This document shows positions 5,847-13,854 of a stretch of DNA of 14,469 bases, piece after piece (position 1 is the stretch's first letter; every line of letters starts with the position of its first letter). The stretch is from Rhodospirillales bacterium. Lineage in GTDB: Bacteria; Pseudomonadota; Alphaproteobacteria; CACIAM-22H2. Made by a program: the position numbers and the translations under genes. The notes under the pieces are model-generated. The model was not told the DNA's origin and made no database searches. It saw only the letters and a list, made by a program, of their open reading frames with translations. The stretch spans positions 1 through 14,469 of the forward strand of contig JACQAF010000109.1 of the NCBI GenBank assembly GCA_016195145.1, written 5' to 3'.

Positions 5847-6920
5847 TCAATCCTCGAAGGACAATTCACCGTCGTCGAGCGGGACGAAATAAGCGTCGGT
5901 TTTGGCCGCCGTCGCCTCGGCGAGGCTGGCCGGATTCCAGCGCGGGCGATTGTCCTTGTCGACGATCACCGCGCGAATGCCTTCGAAGAAATCATGATCG
6001 GCCATGAATCGTCGCACCAGGCGGAACTCCATCCGCATGCAGTCCTCGAAATCGAGCTTCGCGCCGGCGCGCAACTGGCGCAGCGTCACGCGGAGGCTGA
6101 GCGGCGCCTTCTGCGCGAGAGTGGCCAGGGTCTGTTGCGCCCACTCCCCGCCCTCGCGCTCAAGCGCGGCGAGGATGCCCTCGATCGTGTCGCCGGCAAA
6201 GCAGCGGTCGATCGAGGCGCGCACATCGGCGATGGGGGCCGCGCCTGCATCGACCGCGAAATGCTTCAGCGCCTGCTCGGCCGGCTCGGCCTTCAGCGCC
6301 TCGAACAGCGCCGCAAAATGCGCCGACGGCACGTAATGGGTGGCGAGGCCGGCATGGATCAGGTCGGCCGCCTTGATCCGCGCGCCGGTCAGGCCGAGAT
6401 AGACGCCGAGCTGCCCGGGACAACGCGACAGGAAATACGTGCCGCCGACATCGGGAAACAGGCCAATGCCGGTTTCCGGCATGGCGAACAGCGTTTTGTC
6501 GCCGACCACCCGCCAGCGGCCGGTGAACGACACCCCCACCCCGCCGCCCATGGCGATGCCATCGACCAGCGCGACATAGGGCTTCGGAAAACGGAAGATG
6601 CGGCGGTTGAGGCGATATTCGTCCCAGTAGAAATTGCGGGTCAGGCCGTCATCGGCCTCGCCGCGCCGGCGGCGGGCGATCGAATCCCATAACGCCCGCA
6701 CGTCGCCCCCGGCCGAAAATGCCCGGTCTCCGGCCCCGGTAATGACCACGGTCTCGACCGCGCGGCCAAGCGCCCATTCCGCCAGCTGACGGTCGAAGCG
6801 CACGCTCATGTCGTGGGTCAGCGCGTTCAGCGCCTTGGGCCGGTTCATGGTCACGTGGCCGACGCGGCCTTCGCGGCCGAACAGGATATCGGTTGAGTTG
6901 TCGATGACGGTGTCGTTCAT
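5847..6920 (-). CDS. 3-hydroxyisobutyryl-CoA hydrolase (crotonase superfamily)
   Basis: This 357-residue enzyme releases 3-hydroxyisobutyrate from its CoA ester, the step before MmsB. It is a crotonase-fold protein of the HIBCH subgroup rather than a hydratase: FAMPETGIGLFPDVGGTYFL carries E149 and D157, eight residues apart as in human HIBCH (Glu169, Asp177). Oxyanion-hole glycines are in AFSAGGDVRAL (residues 68-78) and GIAMGGGVGVS (121-131). The C-terminal extension, which makes the protein about 100 residues longer than simple crotonases, fits the subgroup. I start at the ATG at 6920, 13 bases after the dehydrogenase stop; an in-frame TTG at 6944 would overlap that gene. The ribosome-binding site is weak (TCGAGAC), consistent with coupling. 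Confidence 0.93.
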   Translation of the reverse strand: MNDTVIDNSTDILFGREGRVGHVTMNRPKALNALTHDMSVRFDRQLAEWALGRAVETVVITGAGDRAFSAGGDVRALWDSIARRRRGEADDGLTRNFYWDEYRLNRRIFRFPKPYVALVDGIAMGGGVGVSFTGRWRVVGDKTLFAMPETGIGLFPDVGGTYFLSRCPGQLGVYLGLTGARIKAADLIHAGLATHYVPSAHFAALFEALKAEPAEQALKHFAVDAGAAPIADVRASIDRCFAGDTIEGILAALEREGGEWAQQTLATLAQKAPLSLRVTLRQLRAGAKLDFEDCMRMEFRLVRRFMADHDFFEGIRAVIVDKDNRPRWNPASLAEATAAKTDAYFVPLDDGELSFED

Positions 6921-6933
6921 GTCTCGATGATGG

Positions 6934-8073
6934 TTAGAGCCCAAGAAGCCGGCGGGCGACGATCAGGCGCATGATCTCGTTGGTTCCTTCGAGAATGCGA
7001 TGGACCCGGGTGTCGCGCAGATAGCGCTCGACCGGATAGTCCTTGAGATAGCCGTAACCGCCGAAAATCTGCAACGCCTCGTCGCAAACCTGAAAGCAAG
7101 CGTCGGTGGCGAAGCGCTTGGCCATCGCGCAATGCATGGTCGCTTCGGCGGCGTCCTTGTCGACCAGACTTGCCGCGCGATGGATCATCAGCCGCGAGGC
7201 CTCGATATCGCTCGCCATGTCGGCGAGGCGGAACTGGAGCGCCTGGAATTCGGCGAGCTTCTTGCCGAACTGGCTGCGCACGCCCATATGCGCGCGCGCC
7301 GATTCAAAGCACGCCCGCGCCGCCCCGATCGAACAGGCGGCGATATTGAGCCGCCCGCCGTCGAGGCCCTTCATCGCAATCTTGAAGCCGTCGCCTTCTT
7401 CGCCGATACGGTTGGCCGCCGGCACCCGGCAATCCTCGAAGATCACCATCGCGGTCGGCTGGCTGTTCCAGCCGAGCTTCTTTTCCTTCTTGCCGAAGGA
7501 CAGGCCGGGCGCGCCTCTCTCGACGACGAAGGTCGATATTCCCTTGGCCCCCTCGCCGCCGGTGCGGACCATGCAGACATAAACGTCGCTGACCCCGCCG
7601 CCGGAAATGAACGCCTTGGTGCCGTTGAGGACGTAATCGTCGCCGTCGCGCACCGCGCGCGTCTTGAGGGCGGCGGCGTCCGATCCCGATCCCGGCTCGG
7701 TCAAGCAATAGCTGACAAAATTTTTCATTGAGGTGAGATCGGGCAGCCATTTGCGGCGCTGCTCGGGGTTGCCGAAGCTGTCGATCATCCACGAAGCCAT
7801 GTTGTGGATCGAGATATAAGCAGCGGTCGAGGTGCAGCCGACCGCCAGCTCCTCGAAGATCAGTGCCGCATCGAGCCGCGACAGGTTCGAGCCGCCGACA
7901 TCGTCGCGGACATAGACGCCGGCAAAACCGAGCGCCGCCGCCTCGCGCAGCGCCTCGACCGGGAAAACGCAGTTTTCATCCCACTCGGCGGCGAATGGCG
8001 TCATCCGATCGGCCGCGAAAGCCCGCGCCGTCTCGCGAATCGCGTTCTGCTCTTCCGACAGTCCGAACTCCAT
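6934..8073 (-). CDS. Isobutyryl-CoA dehydrogenase (ACAD8-like acyl-CoA dehydrogenase)
   Basis: This 379-residue FAD enzyme should convert isobutyryl-CoA to methacrylyl-CoA in valine degradation, feeding electrons to electron-transfer flavoprotein. Similarity to human ACAD8 is high across blocks such as SYCLTEPGSGSDAA, LSFGKKEKKLGWNSQPT, FEDCRVPAANRIG, GGRLNIAACSIGAA and GGYGYLKDYPVERY. The catalytic glutamate is E362 in HRILEGTNEIMR. It leads the operon followed by the hydrolase and MmsB, which reinforces the substrate call over 2-methylbutyryl-CoA or short-chain dehydrogenases. No Shine-Dalgarno precedes the ATG at 8073. The predicted promoter lies so close that the transcript may begin at the start codon. 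Confidence 0.95.
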   Translation of the reverse strand: MEFGLSEEQNAIRETARAFAADRMTPFAAEWDENCVFPVEALREAAALGFAGVYVRDDVGGSNLSRLDAALIFEELAVGCTSTAAYISIHNMASWMIDSFGNPEQRRKWLPDLTSMKNFVSYCLTEPGSGSDAAALKTRAVRDGDDYVLNGTKAFISGGGVSDVYVCMVRTGGEGAKGISTFVVERGAPGLSFGKKEKKLGWNSQPTAMVIFEDCRVPAANRIGEEGDGFKIAMKGLDGGRLNIAACSIGAARACFESARAHMGVRSQFGKKLAEFQALQFRLADMASDIEASRLMIHRAASLVDKDAAEATMHCAMAKRFATDACFQVCDEALQIFGGYGYLKDYPVERYLRDTRVHRILEGTNEIMRLIVARRLLGL

Positions 8074-8080
8074 GCGGCCT

Positions 8081-8110
8081 GATGTACGGCTCCGCGAACG
8101 CGCCTGTCAA
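8081..8110 (-). promoter_or_regulatory. Promoter of the valine operon, placed for a leaderless transcript
   Basis: On the minus strand a perfect -35 TTGACA (8110-8105) is followed by an 18-bp spacer and a -10-like TACATC (8086-8081). Only seven bases separate that -10 from the ATG at 8073. Transcription would therefore start at or within a base or two of the start codon. The gene has no recognisable ribosome-binding site, which agrees. The -10 is only a partial match. Confidence 0.5.
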
Positions 8111-8159
8111 TCGCGCCACGATGCAGCCTGCCCCTGTATTTGCGGCATGACGGCCTGCG

Positions 8160-8172
8160 GCCGACGGTCGGC
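8160..8172. repeat. 13-bp palindrome in the valine operon/hemB divergent region
   Basis: GCCGAC-G-GTCGGC has perfect 6-bp arms around one base. It lies 50 bases upstream of the valine-operon -35 and about 135 bases upstream of hemB. It could be an operator, but GC-rich short palindromes arise often by chance in this composition. The rest of this 233-base gap shows nothing else I can name, and I find no convincing hemB promoter. Confidence 0.3.
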
Positions 8173-8306
8173 AGCGGGAAAATACAAATCCTGGCCGGGA
8201 TTTGGGATGATCTTGCGCAACCAGGGCGGCGGCAATCGACAATATTTCGTTTGTTGCAAAAACGCGCTACTACTCTGCGTCTTACATTGAGGAAAGACGC
8301 CGCGCC

Positions 8307-9314
8307 ATGCCCGATTTCCCCGCTAATTGGGGCGCTTACCCCCGCACGCGGCTGCGCCGCAACCGCCGCGATGCGTGGTCGCGGGCTCTTGTCGCCGAAA
8401 CCCGCCTGTCCCCGGCCGATCTCATCTGGCCGGTCTTCATCCAGGGCGGCAAGGGCGAGCGCACGCCGATCGCCTCGATGCCTGGCGTTGCCCGGCTCAG
8501 CATCGACGAACTGATCAAGGATGCGGGCAAGGCGGCGAAGCTCGGCATTCCCGCCATTGCGCTGTTTCCCCAGACCCCGGCGGCGCGCAAGAGCGAAGAC
8601 GGCGCGGAAGCGTTCAATCCGGATAATCTCGTCTGCCGTGCGGTGCGGGCGGTCAAAAAGGCGGTCCCCGAAATCGGCGTAATCTGCGACGTGGCCCTCG
8701 ATCCCTACACCACCCACGGCCAGGACGGGCTGGTGCGTGACGGTTACGTAGTCAATGACGAGACGATCGCGGTTCTTCTCAAGCAGGCGCTGGCCCAGGC
8801 CGAGGCGGGATGCGATGTAGTGGCTCCGTCGGAAATGATGGACGGCCGGGTGGGCGCGATCCGCGACGCCCTCGATTTGGCCGGCTACCAGCATGTACGG
8901 ATCATGTCGTATGCCGCCAAATACGCCTCGGCGTTTTACGGTCCGTTCCGCGACGCGATCGGTTCGACGTCGAACCTCGGCAGGACGGATAAGCGTACCT
9001 ATCAGATGGACCCGGCGAACGGCGACGAGGCGCTGCGCGAGGTGGCGCTCGACATCGCCGAGGGCGCCGACATGGTGATGGTCAAGCCCGGCATGCCCTA
9101 TCTCGACATCGTGCGCCGGGTGAAGGACACGTTCCGGGTGCCGACCTTCGTCTATCAGGTGTCCGGCGAGTACGCGATGCTGGCCGGGGCGATCGAGCGC
9201 GGCTGGCTCGATGGCCAGGTTATTTTCGAAAGTCTGCTCGGTTTCAAGCGCGCCGGCGCCGACGGAATCCTGACTTACGCGGCGCTGGACGTCGCCGAGG
9301 GCCTGCGGCAATAG
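8307..9314 (+). CDS. hemB: Delta-aminolevulinic acid dehydratase (porphobilinogen synthase)
   Basis: This 335-residue enzyme condenses two molecules of 5-aminolevulinate to porphobilinogen, the second common step of haem and tetrapyrrole synthesis. Both Schiff-base lysines are visible: K205 in SYAAKYASAFYGPFRDA and K260 in MVMVKPGMPYLD, matching Pseudomonas aeruginosa numbering. The metal loop reads DVALDPYTTHGQDG, with aspartates instead of the cysteines of Zn-dependent enzymes, so this is the Mg-type form. The start at 8307 has GAGGAAA about 11 bases upstream, slightly distant. It is transcribed alone, divergent from the valine operon and convergent with the histidine kinase gene, whose stop lies 20 bases away. 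No hairpin terminator is visible in that gap. Confidence 0.98.
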   Translation: MPDFPANWGAYPRTRLRRNRRDAWSRALVAETRLSPADLIWPVFIQGGKGERTPIASMPGVARLSIDELIKDAGKAAKLGIPAIALFPQTPAARKSEDGAEAFNPDNLVCRAVRAVKKAVPEIGVICDVALDPYTTHGQDGLVRDGYVVNDETIAVLLKQALAQAEAGCDVVAPSEMMDGRVGAIRDALDLAGYQHVRIMSYAAKYASAFYGPFRDAIGSTSNLGRTDKRTYQMDPANGDEALREVALDIAEGADMVMVKPGMPYLDIVRRVKDTFRVPTFVYQVSGEYAMLAGAIERGWLDGQVIFESLLGFKRAGADGILTYAALDVAEGLRQ

Positions 9315-9334
9315 GGTGCCCGACCGGCCCGAGC

Positions 9335-10891
9335 TTATTTATTGGCCGTCATGGCGACGGCCCGCAGGATGCCTTCCATCGTCGCTACCCGCGCGGCTGG
9401 AAACCGGGCCGTGACGGTGGTGCCGACGCCGACCTCGCTGACCAATGTCAGCGTTCCGCCGTGCAACTGCATGAATCGCTTGCTGATCGACAGGCCAAGA
9501 CCAGCGCCGCCGTATTTCCGGCTGACCGTCGGGTCGCCCTGCTGAAACGGTTCGAAAATCGCCGATTGCGCTGCGCGCGTGATGCCGACGCCATTGTCGA
9601 TAACGGATACGGCCATATCGCCGGTCGCCTCGATCGCCGCCACAATCCGTACCCGCCCGCCTTTCGGCGTGAATTTCACGGCGTTCGACAGAAGATTGAG
9701 CATCACCTGCTTCACCGCGCGTTGATCCGCACTCAACAGCGGCAGGCGGGTCGGGATCTCATTGCGCAATTCGATTCGGCTTTCTTGCGCCCGGCCGCTA
9801 ATCATCGGCAGGCACCCAGCGATGATCGCCGCGACATCGACTGCCTCATCCGATAATTCGTAGCGCCCTTCCTCGATTCTCGACATATCGAGAATATCGC
9901 TGAGCACGTCGAGCAGATGCCTGCCGCTACGATGGATTTCGTGCGCGTAATCGGTGTATTGCGCCGTCGCCGACGGTCCGAACATCTGATCCTTGATCAC
10001 CTCGGAGAAACCGAGAATGGCGTTGAGCGGCGTGCGTAGTTCATGGCTCATATTGGCGAGGAAACGGCTTTTGGCATGGTTTGCCGTCTCGGCGCGACGC
10101 TGGGCCTCGCGGGCCTCCTGCTCGCGCCCCATGAGTTCTTCGTTCACCACGCGAAGCTGGGCGGTGCGTGCGACGACCTGGCGTTCCAGCTGTTCCTGGT
10201 TGGCGGCGACGCTTTCCAGCACCTGGTTGAAGGTCCGGCAGACATCGCCGAGCTCGTTGCCGCTGGGGACGGGAAGCATGCATTTTTCCGCGTTGCTCGG
10301 ATTTCTCGCCGTCGCCATCAGGCTGCGGTGAAGCATCAACAATGGCGCCAGAACAAGGCGAACCAGTACGACCATTGTTGCCGCGGTGACAAAGCCCGAA
10401 ACCAGCAGCACCATCCCCACCACGCGGAACACGAATTTGGTCAACTGTCCGCCGATCTCGGCAGTATTGACCTGAGCGGCGATCTGCAGCATCTCGCCCG
10501 ATGCATCGGCCCGGATCCAGGTCAATTGTGCGTCTGTCGCCCGATCTTCCCATTGCCCAAGTTGCGCAACGATCTGGCCATCTGCGCGTCGCACCATCAA
10601 CGCCGTAATCGGCGCCGCCGTCAGCGCCGTCGTGAATGGCGGCAAGAGTGTCGCTTCGGCCGACGCGCTGCTGTTGAAATCTATCAGCGCTGCGTCGACG
10701 GCCGCCCGGGCGACGCGGCCAATTTCCTCGATCCGCGCCTGCCGGTATCCAACATAGGACGGTACCAGGATAATTGTCTCGATGATAACGATGCTGATGA
10801 ACACTGCGAGCGCGACCGCCCGGCACAGGGGCGAGCGCCAGATAAGCGATATGAGCATCCACCGCCCTGTAACAACCAAGGCGGGATTCAT
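9335..10891 (-). CDS. Membrane-bound sensor histidine kinase (orphan, PleC/DivJ-like core)
   Basis: With the start at 10891 this is a 518-residue kinase. Order: transmembrane helix about 24-45; periplasmic sensor about 46-150 with no family I recognise; second transmembrane helix about 153-182; HAMP and coiled-coil linker to about 275; then HisKA with FLANMSHELRTPLNAILGFSE (phospho-acceptor H283) and an ATPase domain with N-box LLSNAVKFT (N403), G1 DNGVGI, F-box FEPFQQGD and G2 GGAGLGL. There is no receiver domain and no response regulator gene nearby, so its partner lies elsewhere. The FGP insert and HRSGRHLLDVLSDILDMSRIE resemble PleC/DivJ-type kinases. The start is uncertain: alternatives are ATG 10990, ATG 10858 (AGGG upstream) and TTG 11041. 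Confidence 0.93.
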   Translation of the reverse strand: MNPALVVTGRWMLISLIWRSPLCRAVALAVFISIVIIETIILVPSYVGYRQARIEEIGRVARAAVDAALIDFNSSASAEATLLPPFTTALTAAPITALMVRRADGQIVAQLGQWEDRATDAQLTWIRADASGEMLQIAAQVNTAEIGGQLTKFVFRVVGMVLLVSGFVTAATMVVLVRLVLAPLLMLHRSLMATARNPSNAEKCMLPVPSGNELGDVCRTFNQVLESVAANQEQLERQVVARTAQLRVVNEELMGREQEAREAQRRAETANHAKSRFLANMSHELRTPLNAILGFSEVIKDQMFGPSATAQYTDYAHEIHRSGRHLLDVLSDILDMSRIEEGRYELSDEAVDVAAIIAGCLPMISGRAQESRIELRNEIPTRLPLLSADQRAVKQVMLNLLSNAVKFTPKGGRVRIVAAIEATGDMAVSVIDNGVGITRAAQSAIFEPFQQGDPTVSRKYGGAGLGLSISKRFMQLHGGTLTLVSEVGVGTTVTARFPAARVATMEGILRAVAMTANK

Positions 10892-11081
10892 GTCTTCGTT
10901 GCCAATCGCGACGCCCGATGACTGGACACCGTTTGGCCGATGGACCGCCGGGCTATTGCGGGAAAAATCAGACGTTGGGTAAGCAACCATAGCGCGAGCT
11001 TGGCAGCGAACAGTTAACGAATTATGTCTAACCGTTTGCAATCGGCTGGTATTCCGTATGATTGCGGAGGCTGGAACATCG

Positions 11082-11100
11082 ACGTCATTTGGGTTGACGT
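11082..11100. promoter_or_regulatory. Inverted repeat overlapping the phn -35 box
   Basis: ACGTCA-N7-TGACGT has perfect 6-bp arms. The right arm overlaps the proposed -35 (TTGACG, 11094-11099) of the phnD operon. It also lies upstream of the divergent histidine kinase gene, so it could act on either. It does not fit the direct-repeat structure of a PhoB box. Confidence 0.4.
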
Positions 11101-11128
11101 GCGGTAAAAACGGGTCATATCGTGACCC
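11094..11128 (+). promoter_or_regulatory. Likely phnDCE promoter with an operator on the -10
   Basis: The -35 TTGACG (11094-11099) and -10 TATCGT (11118-11123) are 18 bp apart. A second perfect inverted repeat, GGGTCA-TATCG-TGACCC (11112-11128), sits on the -10. That is the classic position for a repressor, so the operon is probably controlled by a local regulator rather than only by PhoB. The leader would be about 57 bases. Apart from these sites, 10892-11186 holds only possible N-terminal extensions of the kinase. Confidence 0.5.
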
Positions 11129-11186
11129 ATAAGCGCAGAGACGCCATCCGGCGCATCTTTATTGCGCAAAAAGCTAGGGAGGACCG

Positions 11187-12254
11187 ATGCAATCCTTTGC
11201 CATCACCATGGCCAAGACCGCGTTTGCGGCCGCGGCTCTAAGCGTCGCGCTCGCGGCCGCGCCGACGTCGGCAACGGCGGCGACCGACGGGTGCAAGAAT
11301 CGTGGCCAGCTCGATGACATGTATTGCGACGAGAACAACAACCTCGTTGCCGATCCGCCGAAGGATCGGAGTAAATGGAAGAACCCGAGCACGCTGGTAT
11401 TCGCCTATACGCCGGTCGAAGACCCGGCCGTCTACCAGAACATCTTCAAGCCGTTTACCGATTATCTCGGCCAGTGCACGGGCAAACGGGTTGTCTATTA
11501 CCCGGTGCAGTCCAATTCGGCCGAGATCGAGGCCATGCGATCCGGCCGCCTGCACGTCGCCGGGTTCTCGACCGGTCCGACCGGCTTCGCAGTCAATCTC
11601 GCCGGCGCCATCCCGTTTGCGGCCAAGGGTACGGCGGCCAAGGTGCGTGGTTATCATCTCGCCATGGTGGTGCGCGCCGATAGCCCCTATAAAAAACTGT
11701 CCGACCTCAAGGGCAAGAAGGTCGCCCACACGTCGCCGTCTTCGAATTCGGGCAATCTCGCGCCGCGCGTCCTCTTCCCAAATGAGGGCCTGGTGCCGGA
11801 CACCGATTACAAGCCGCTGATGTCGGGCGGGCATGACAAATCGGCCCTTGGCGTCGTCTCGGGCGATTACGATGCGGCCCCGGTCGCCTCCGACGTGCTG
11901 GAGCGCATGATCACGCGCGGTACGATCAAGGCATCGGAGATCCGGATAATTTATGAAAGCGAGACCTTCCCGACCTCGTCCTTCGCCTATGCCCATGATC
12001 TGCAACCCGACCTTGCAAAAAAGCTCGTCCAGTGCTTCTACGATTTCCGCTTCACGTCGGAAATGACCAAGGAGTTCAATGGCGACGACCGCTTCTTCCC
12101 GATCACCTACAAGAAGGATTGGGCGGTGGTGCGCAAGGTGGCCGAGGAAACCGGCACGCCGTACAACAAAGTGGCCTACGAGCGCGAGGCGGCGCGCGAA
12201 GCGGCGGCCGCAGCGAAGAAAGAGGCCGAGAAGGCGGCAAAACCGAAGCAGTGA
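11187..12254 (+). CDS. phnD: Phosphonate/phosphite-type ABC transporter substrate-binding protein
   Basis: This 355-residue periplasmic protein is the receptor of the ABC importer encoded just downstream. It has a signal peptide, probably cut near residues 31-32 (SATA/ATDGC). The PhnD-type ligand region includes FAYTPVEDPAVY (72-83), YYPVQSNSAEIEAMRSGRLH (104-123) and HTSPSSNSGN (181-190), equivalent to the phosphonate-binding serine/threonine loop. It belongs to a PhnD variant with an extra segment after the signal peptide, DGCKNRGQLDDMYCDENNNL, where C36 and C47 could form a disulphide. The last 25 residues form an unusual Lys/Ala/Glu-rich tail. The ATG has GGGAGGA upstream. Its stop overlaps phnC by 4 bases. 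The true ligand (alkylphosphonate, phosphite, phosphate) is undetermined. Confidence 0.9.
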   Translation: MQSFAITMAKTAFAAAALSVALAAAPTSATAATDGCKNRGQLDDMYCDENNNLVADPPKDRSKWKNPSTLVFAYTPVEDPAVYQNIFKPFTDYLGQCTGKRVVYYPVQSNSAEIEAMRSGRLHVAGFSTGPTGFAVNLAGAIPFAAKGTAAKVRGYHLAMVVRADSPYKKLSDLKGKKVAHTSPSSNSGNLAPRVLFPNEGLVPDTDYKPLMSGGHDKSALGVVSGDYDAAPVASDVLERMITRGTIKASEIRIIYESETFPTSSFAYAHDLQPDLAKKLVQCFYDFRFTSEMTKEFNGDDRFFPITYKKDWAVVRKVAEETGTPYNKVAYEREAAREAAAAAKKEAEKAAKPKQ

Positions 12255-13057
12255 ACGAAGCTGCTGTTGCTGCGACTCTCGCGACGGGGAGCGGGCGCGA
12301 CGCCCGCTCCCTCGTCATCCGCAACCTGGTCAAAGAATACCGGCGCGGCGTGCCGGTGCTGCGCGGCATCTCGCTCCACATTCCCGGGCACGGCATCACC
12401 GCGATCATCGGCCCGTCGGGGACCGGCAAGAGCACGCTGATCCGCTGCATCAACCGGTTGGTCGAGCCGACTTCCGGTTCGATCGTCTTTCGTGGCCACG
12501 ATCTGGCGCGACTGCGCGGTCGGGCGCTGCGCGAGGCGCGACGGCGCATCGGCATGGTTTTCCAGGAATACAACCTTGTCGAACGCCTGACCGTCATTGA
12601 AAACCTGCTCTGCGGGCGGCTTGGCTATATTTCGCCGTTCCGGGCCTGGCTCCGCCGCTTTCCCGACCGCGATATTGCCGGCGCCTTTTCATTGCTCGAA
12701 TCGGTCGGATTGTCGGATTTCGCCACCCGGCGCGCCGACAGCCTGTCGGGCGGACAGCGTCAACGGGTTGGCATCGCCCGCGCAATGATGCAGGAGCCCG
12801 ATATCCTGCTTGCCGACGAGCCGACCTCGTCGCTCGACCCGAAAACCTCGGTCGAGATCATGGAGCTGATGGCCCGCATCGCCGGCGAGCGGAATATCCC
12901 CGTGATCGTCAACATCCACAATGTCGAGCTGGCCAAGCGTTTTGCCGGCCGCATGATCGGCATGGCCAACGGCGAGGTGGTCTATGACGGCCCGCCGGAA
13001 GGCCTGACCGACGATCATCTGAAGAAAATTTACGGCGGCGAAGGCTGGCTCGAATGA
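12251..13057 (+). CDS. phnC: Phosphonate-type ABC transporter ATP-binding protein
   Basis: This 268-residue cytoplasmic ATPase powers the importer. Walker A is GPSGTGKST (54-62), the Q-loop is FQEYN (Q105), the ABC signature is LSGGQRQR (165-172), Walker B is ILLADE (185-190) followed by PTSSLDP, and the H-loop histidine is H223 in NIHNVELA. Closest resemblance is to PhnC, including the ending DDHLKKIYGG. I use the GTG at 12251, which overlaps the phnD stop (GTGA). Earlier in-frame starts would lie inside phnD, and conservation begins only at about residue 20. It overlaps phnE by 4 bases. The first 19 residues are an Ala-rich extension with no assigned role. Confidence 0.95.
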   Translation: MNEAAVAATLATGSGRDARSLVIRNLVKEYRRGVPVLRGISLHIPGHGITAIIGPSGTGKSTLIRCINRLVEPTSGSIVFRGHDLARLRGRALREARRRIGMVFQEYNLVERLTVIENLLCGRLGYISPFRAWLRRFPDRDIAGAFSLLESVGLSDFATRRADSLSGGQRQRVGIARAMMQEPDILLADEPTSSLDPKTSVEIMELMARIAGERNIPVIVNIHNVELAKRFAGRMIGMANGEVVYDGPPEGLTDDHLKKIYGGEGWLE

Positions 13058-13854
13058 TCGCGCCTGACCCGCCCGGGATCCGCAGGCGGGCCTTTCCGGT
13101 CAACCGGCTTGCCCGGTTCGGCTGGGCGGCGCTCGCCGTCTATGTCGTCTACGCCGCCTCGCTGCTCGACCTCACATGGACACGCTTTGTCGTCGGCCTC
13201 GATAACGGCGCGCGTTTCTTCGATCGCATGTTTCCGCCCGATTTTTCCGCAAACAAGATGGCGTTGCTATATGTCGGCGTGCGGGAAAGCCTGGAGATCG
13301 CCATCATCGCCACGTTCTTCGGCATTCTCCTGTCGCTGCCGCTCGGCCTGTTCGCCGCCCGCAACCTGATGCCGGTCTGGGTCACCTGGCCGGCCCGCGC
13401 CATGATCGCCTTGTGCCGGTCGTTCCATCCGGTGATCGTCGCCATCCTGTTCGTCAAGGCGGTCGGGTTCGGCGCGCTGGCCGGCATTCTTGCCCTGATC
13501 GTCGCCTCGATGGGCTTCATTGCCAAGCTGTTCGCCGAGGCGATCGAGGAAATCTCGCTTAAGCAGGTCGAGGCGGTGCGGTCTACCGGCGCCTCGTTCA
13601 TGAACGTGATCGTCATGGGCGTACTGCCGCAGGTGCTAGCGCGGTTCACCGGCTTCGGCGCCTATCAGCTCGATTCCAACCTTCGCAACTCGACCATGGT
13701 CGGGATCGTCGGCGGCGGCGGAATCGGCGCCACCCTGTTCACCGCCTTCCAGCGCTTCGACTACGATTTCGTGCTGACCATCCTGATCGCGATCATCAGC
13801 CTGATCATGATCGGCGAGGTGCTGTCCGGCTGGTTGCGGAAAACCTTTCAATGA
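13054..13854 (+). CDS. phnE: Phosphonate-type ABC transporter permease (first PhnE)
   Basis: This 266-residue inner-membrane protein forms one half of the translocation channel. Hydrophobic segments are visible near residues 22-40, 77-101, 115-135, 137-160, 212-230 and 240-258. The cytoplasmic EAA loop that docks to PhnC is intact: EAVRSTGASFMNVIVMGVLPQ begins at residue 173, with the conserved Gly179 and Pro192. The family segment NLRNSTMVGIVGGGGIG follows. The start overlaps the phnC stop (ATGA) and its own stop overlaps the next phnE the same way. Two tandem, divergent phnE copies, giving a heteromeric channel, are common in such operons. Confidence 0.95.
   Translation: MIAPDPPGIRRRAFPVNRLARFGWAALAVYVVYAASLLDLTWTRFVVGLDNGARFFDRMFPPDFSANKMALLYVGVRESLEIAIIATFFGILLSLPLGLFAARNLMPVWVTWPARAMIALCRSFHPVIVAILFVKAVGFGALAGILALIVASMGFIAKLFAEAIEEISLKQVEAVRSTGASFMNVIVMGVLPQVLARFTGFGAYQLDSNLRNSTMVGIVGGGGIGATLFTAFQRFDYDFVLTILIAIISLIMIGEVLSGWLRKTFQ

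Noticed and set aside
8241..8280. hemB promoter around TTGTTG (8251)
   Set aside because: No -10 at acceptable spacing: the nearest candidate, TACTCT at 8271, gives a 14-bp spacer and a poor match.
8001..9311. 436-codon open frame antisense to hemB
   Set aside because: It is an antisense shadow: hemB is certain on the plus strand, and the reverse frame gives His/Arg/Asp-rich sequence with no family motif.
11082..11131. PhoB box upstream of phnD
   Set aside because: The visible elements are inverted repeats. I could not align two 7-base Pho half-sites at 11-base spacing.
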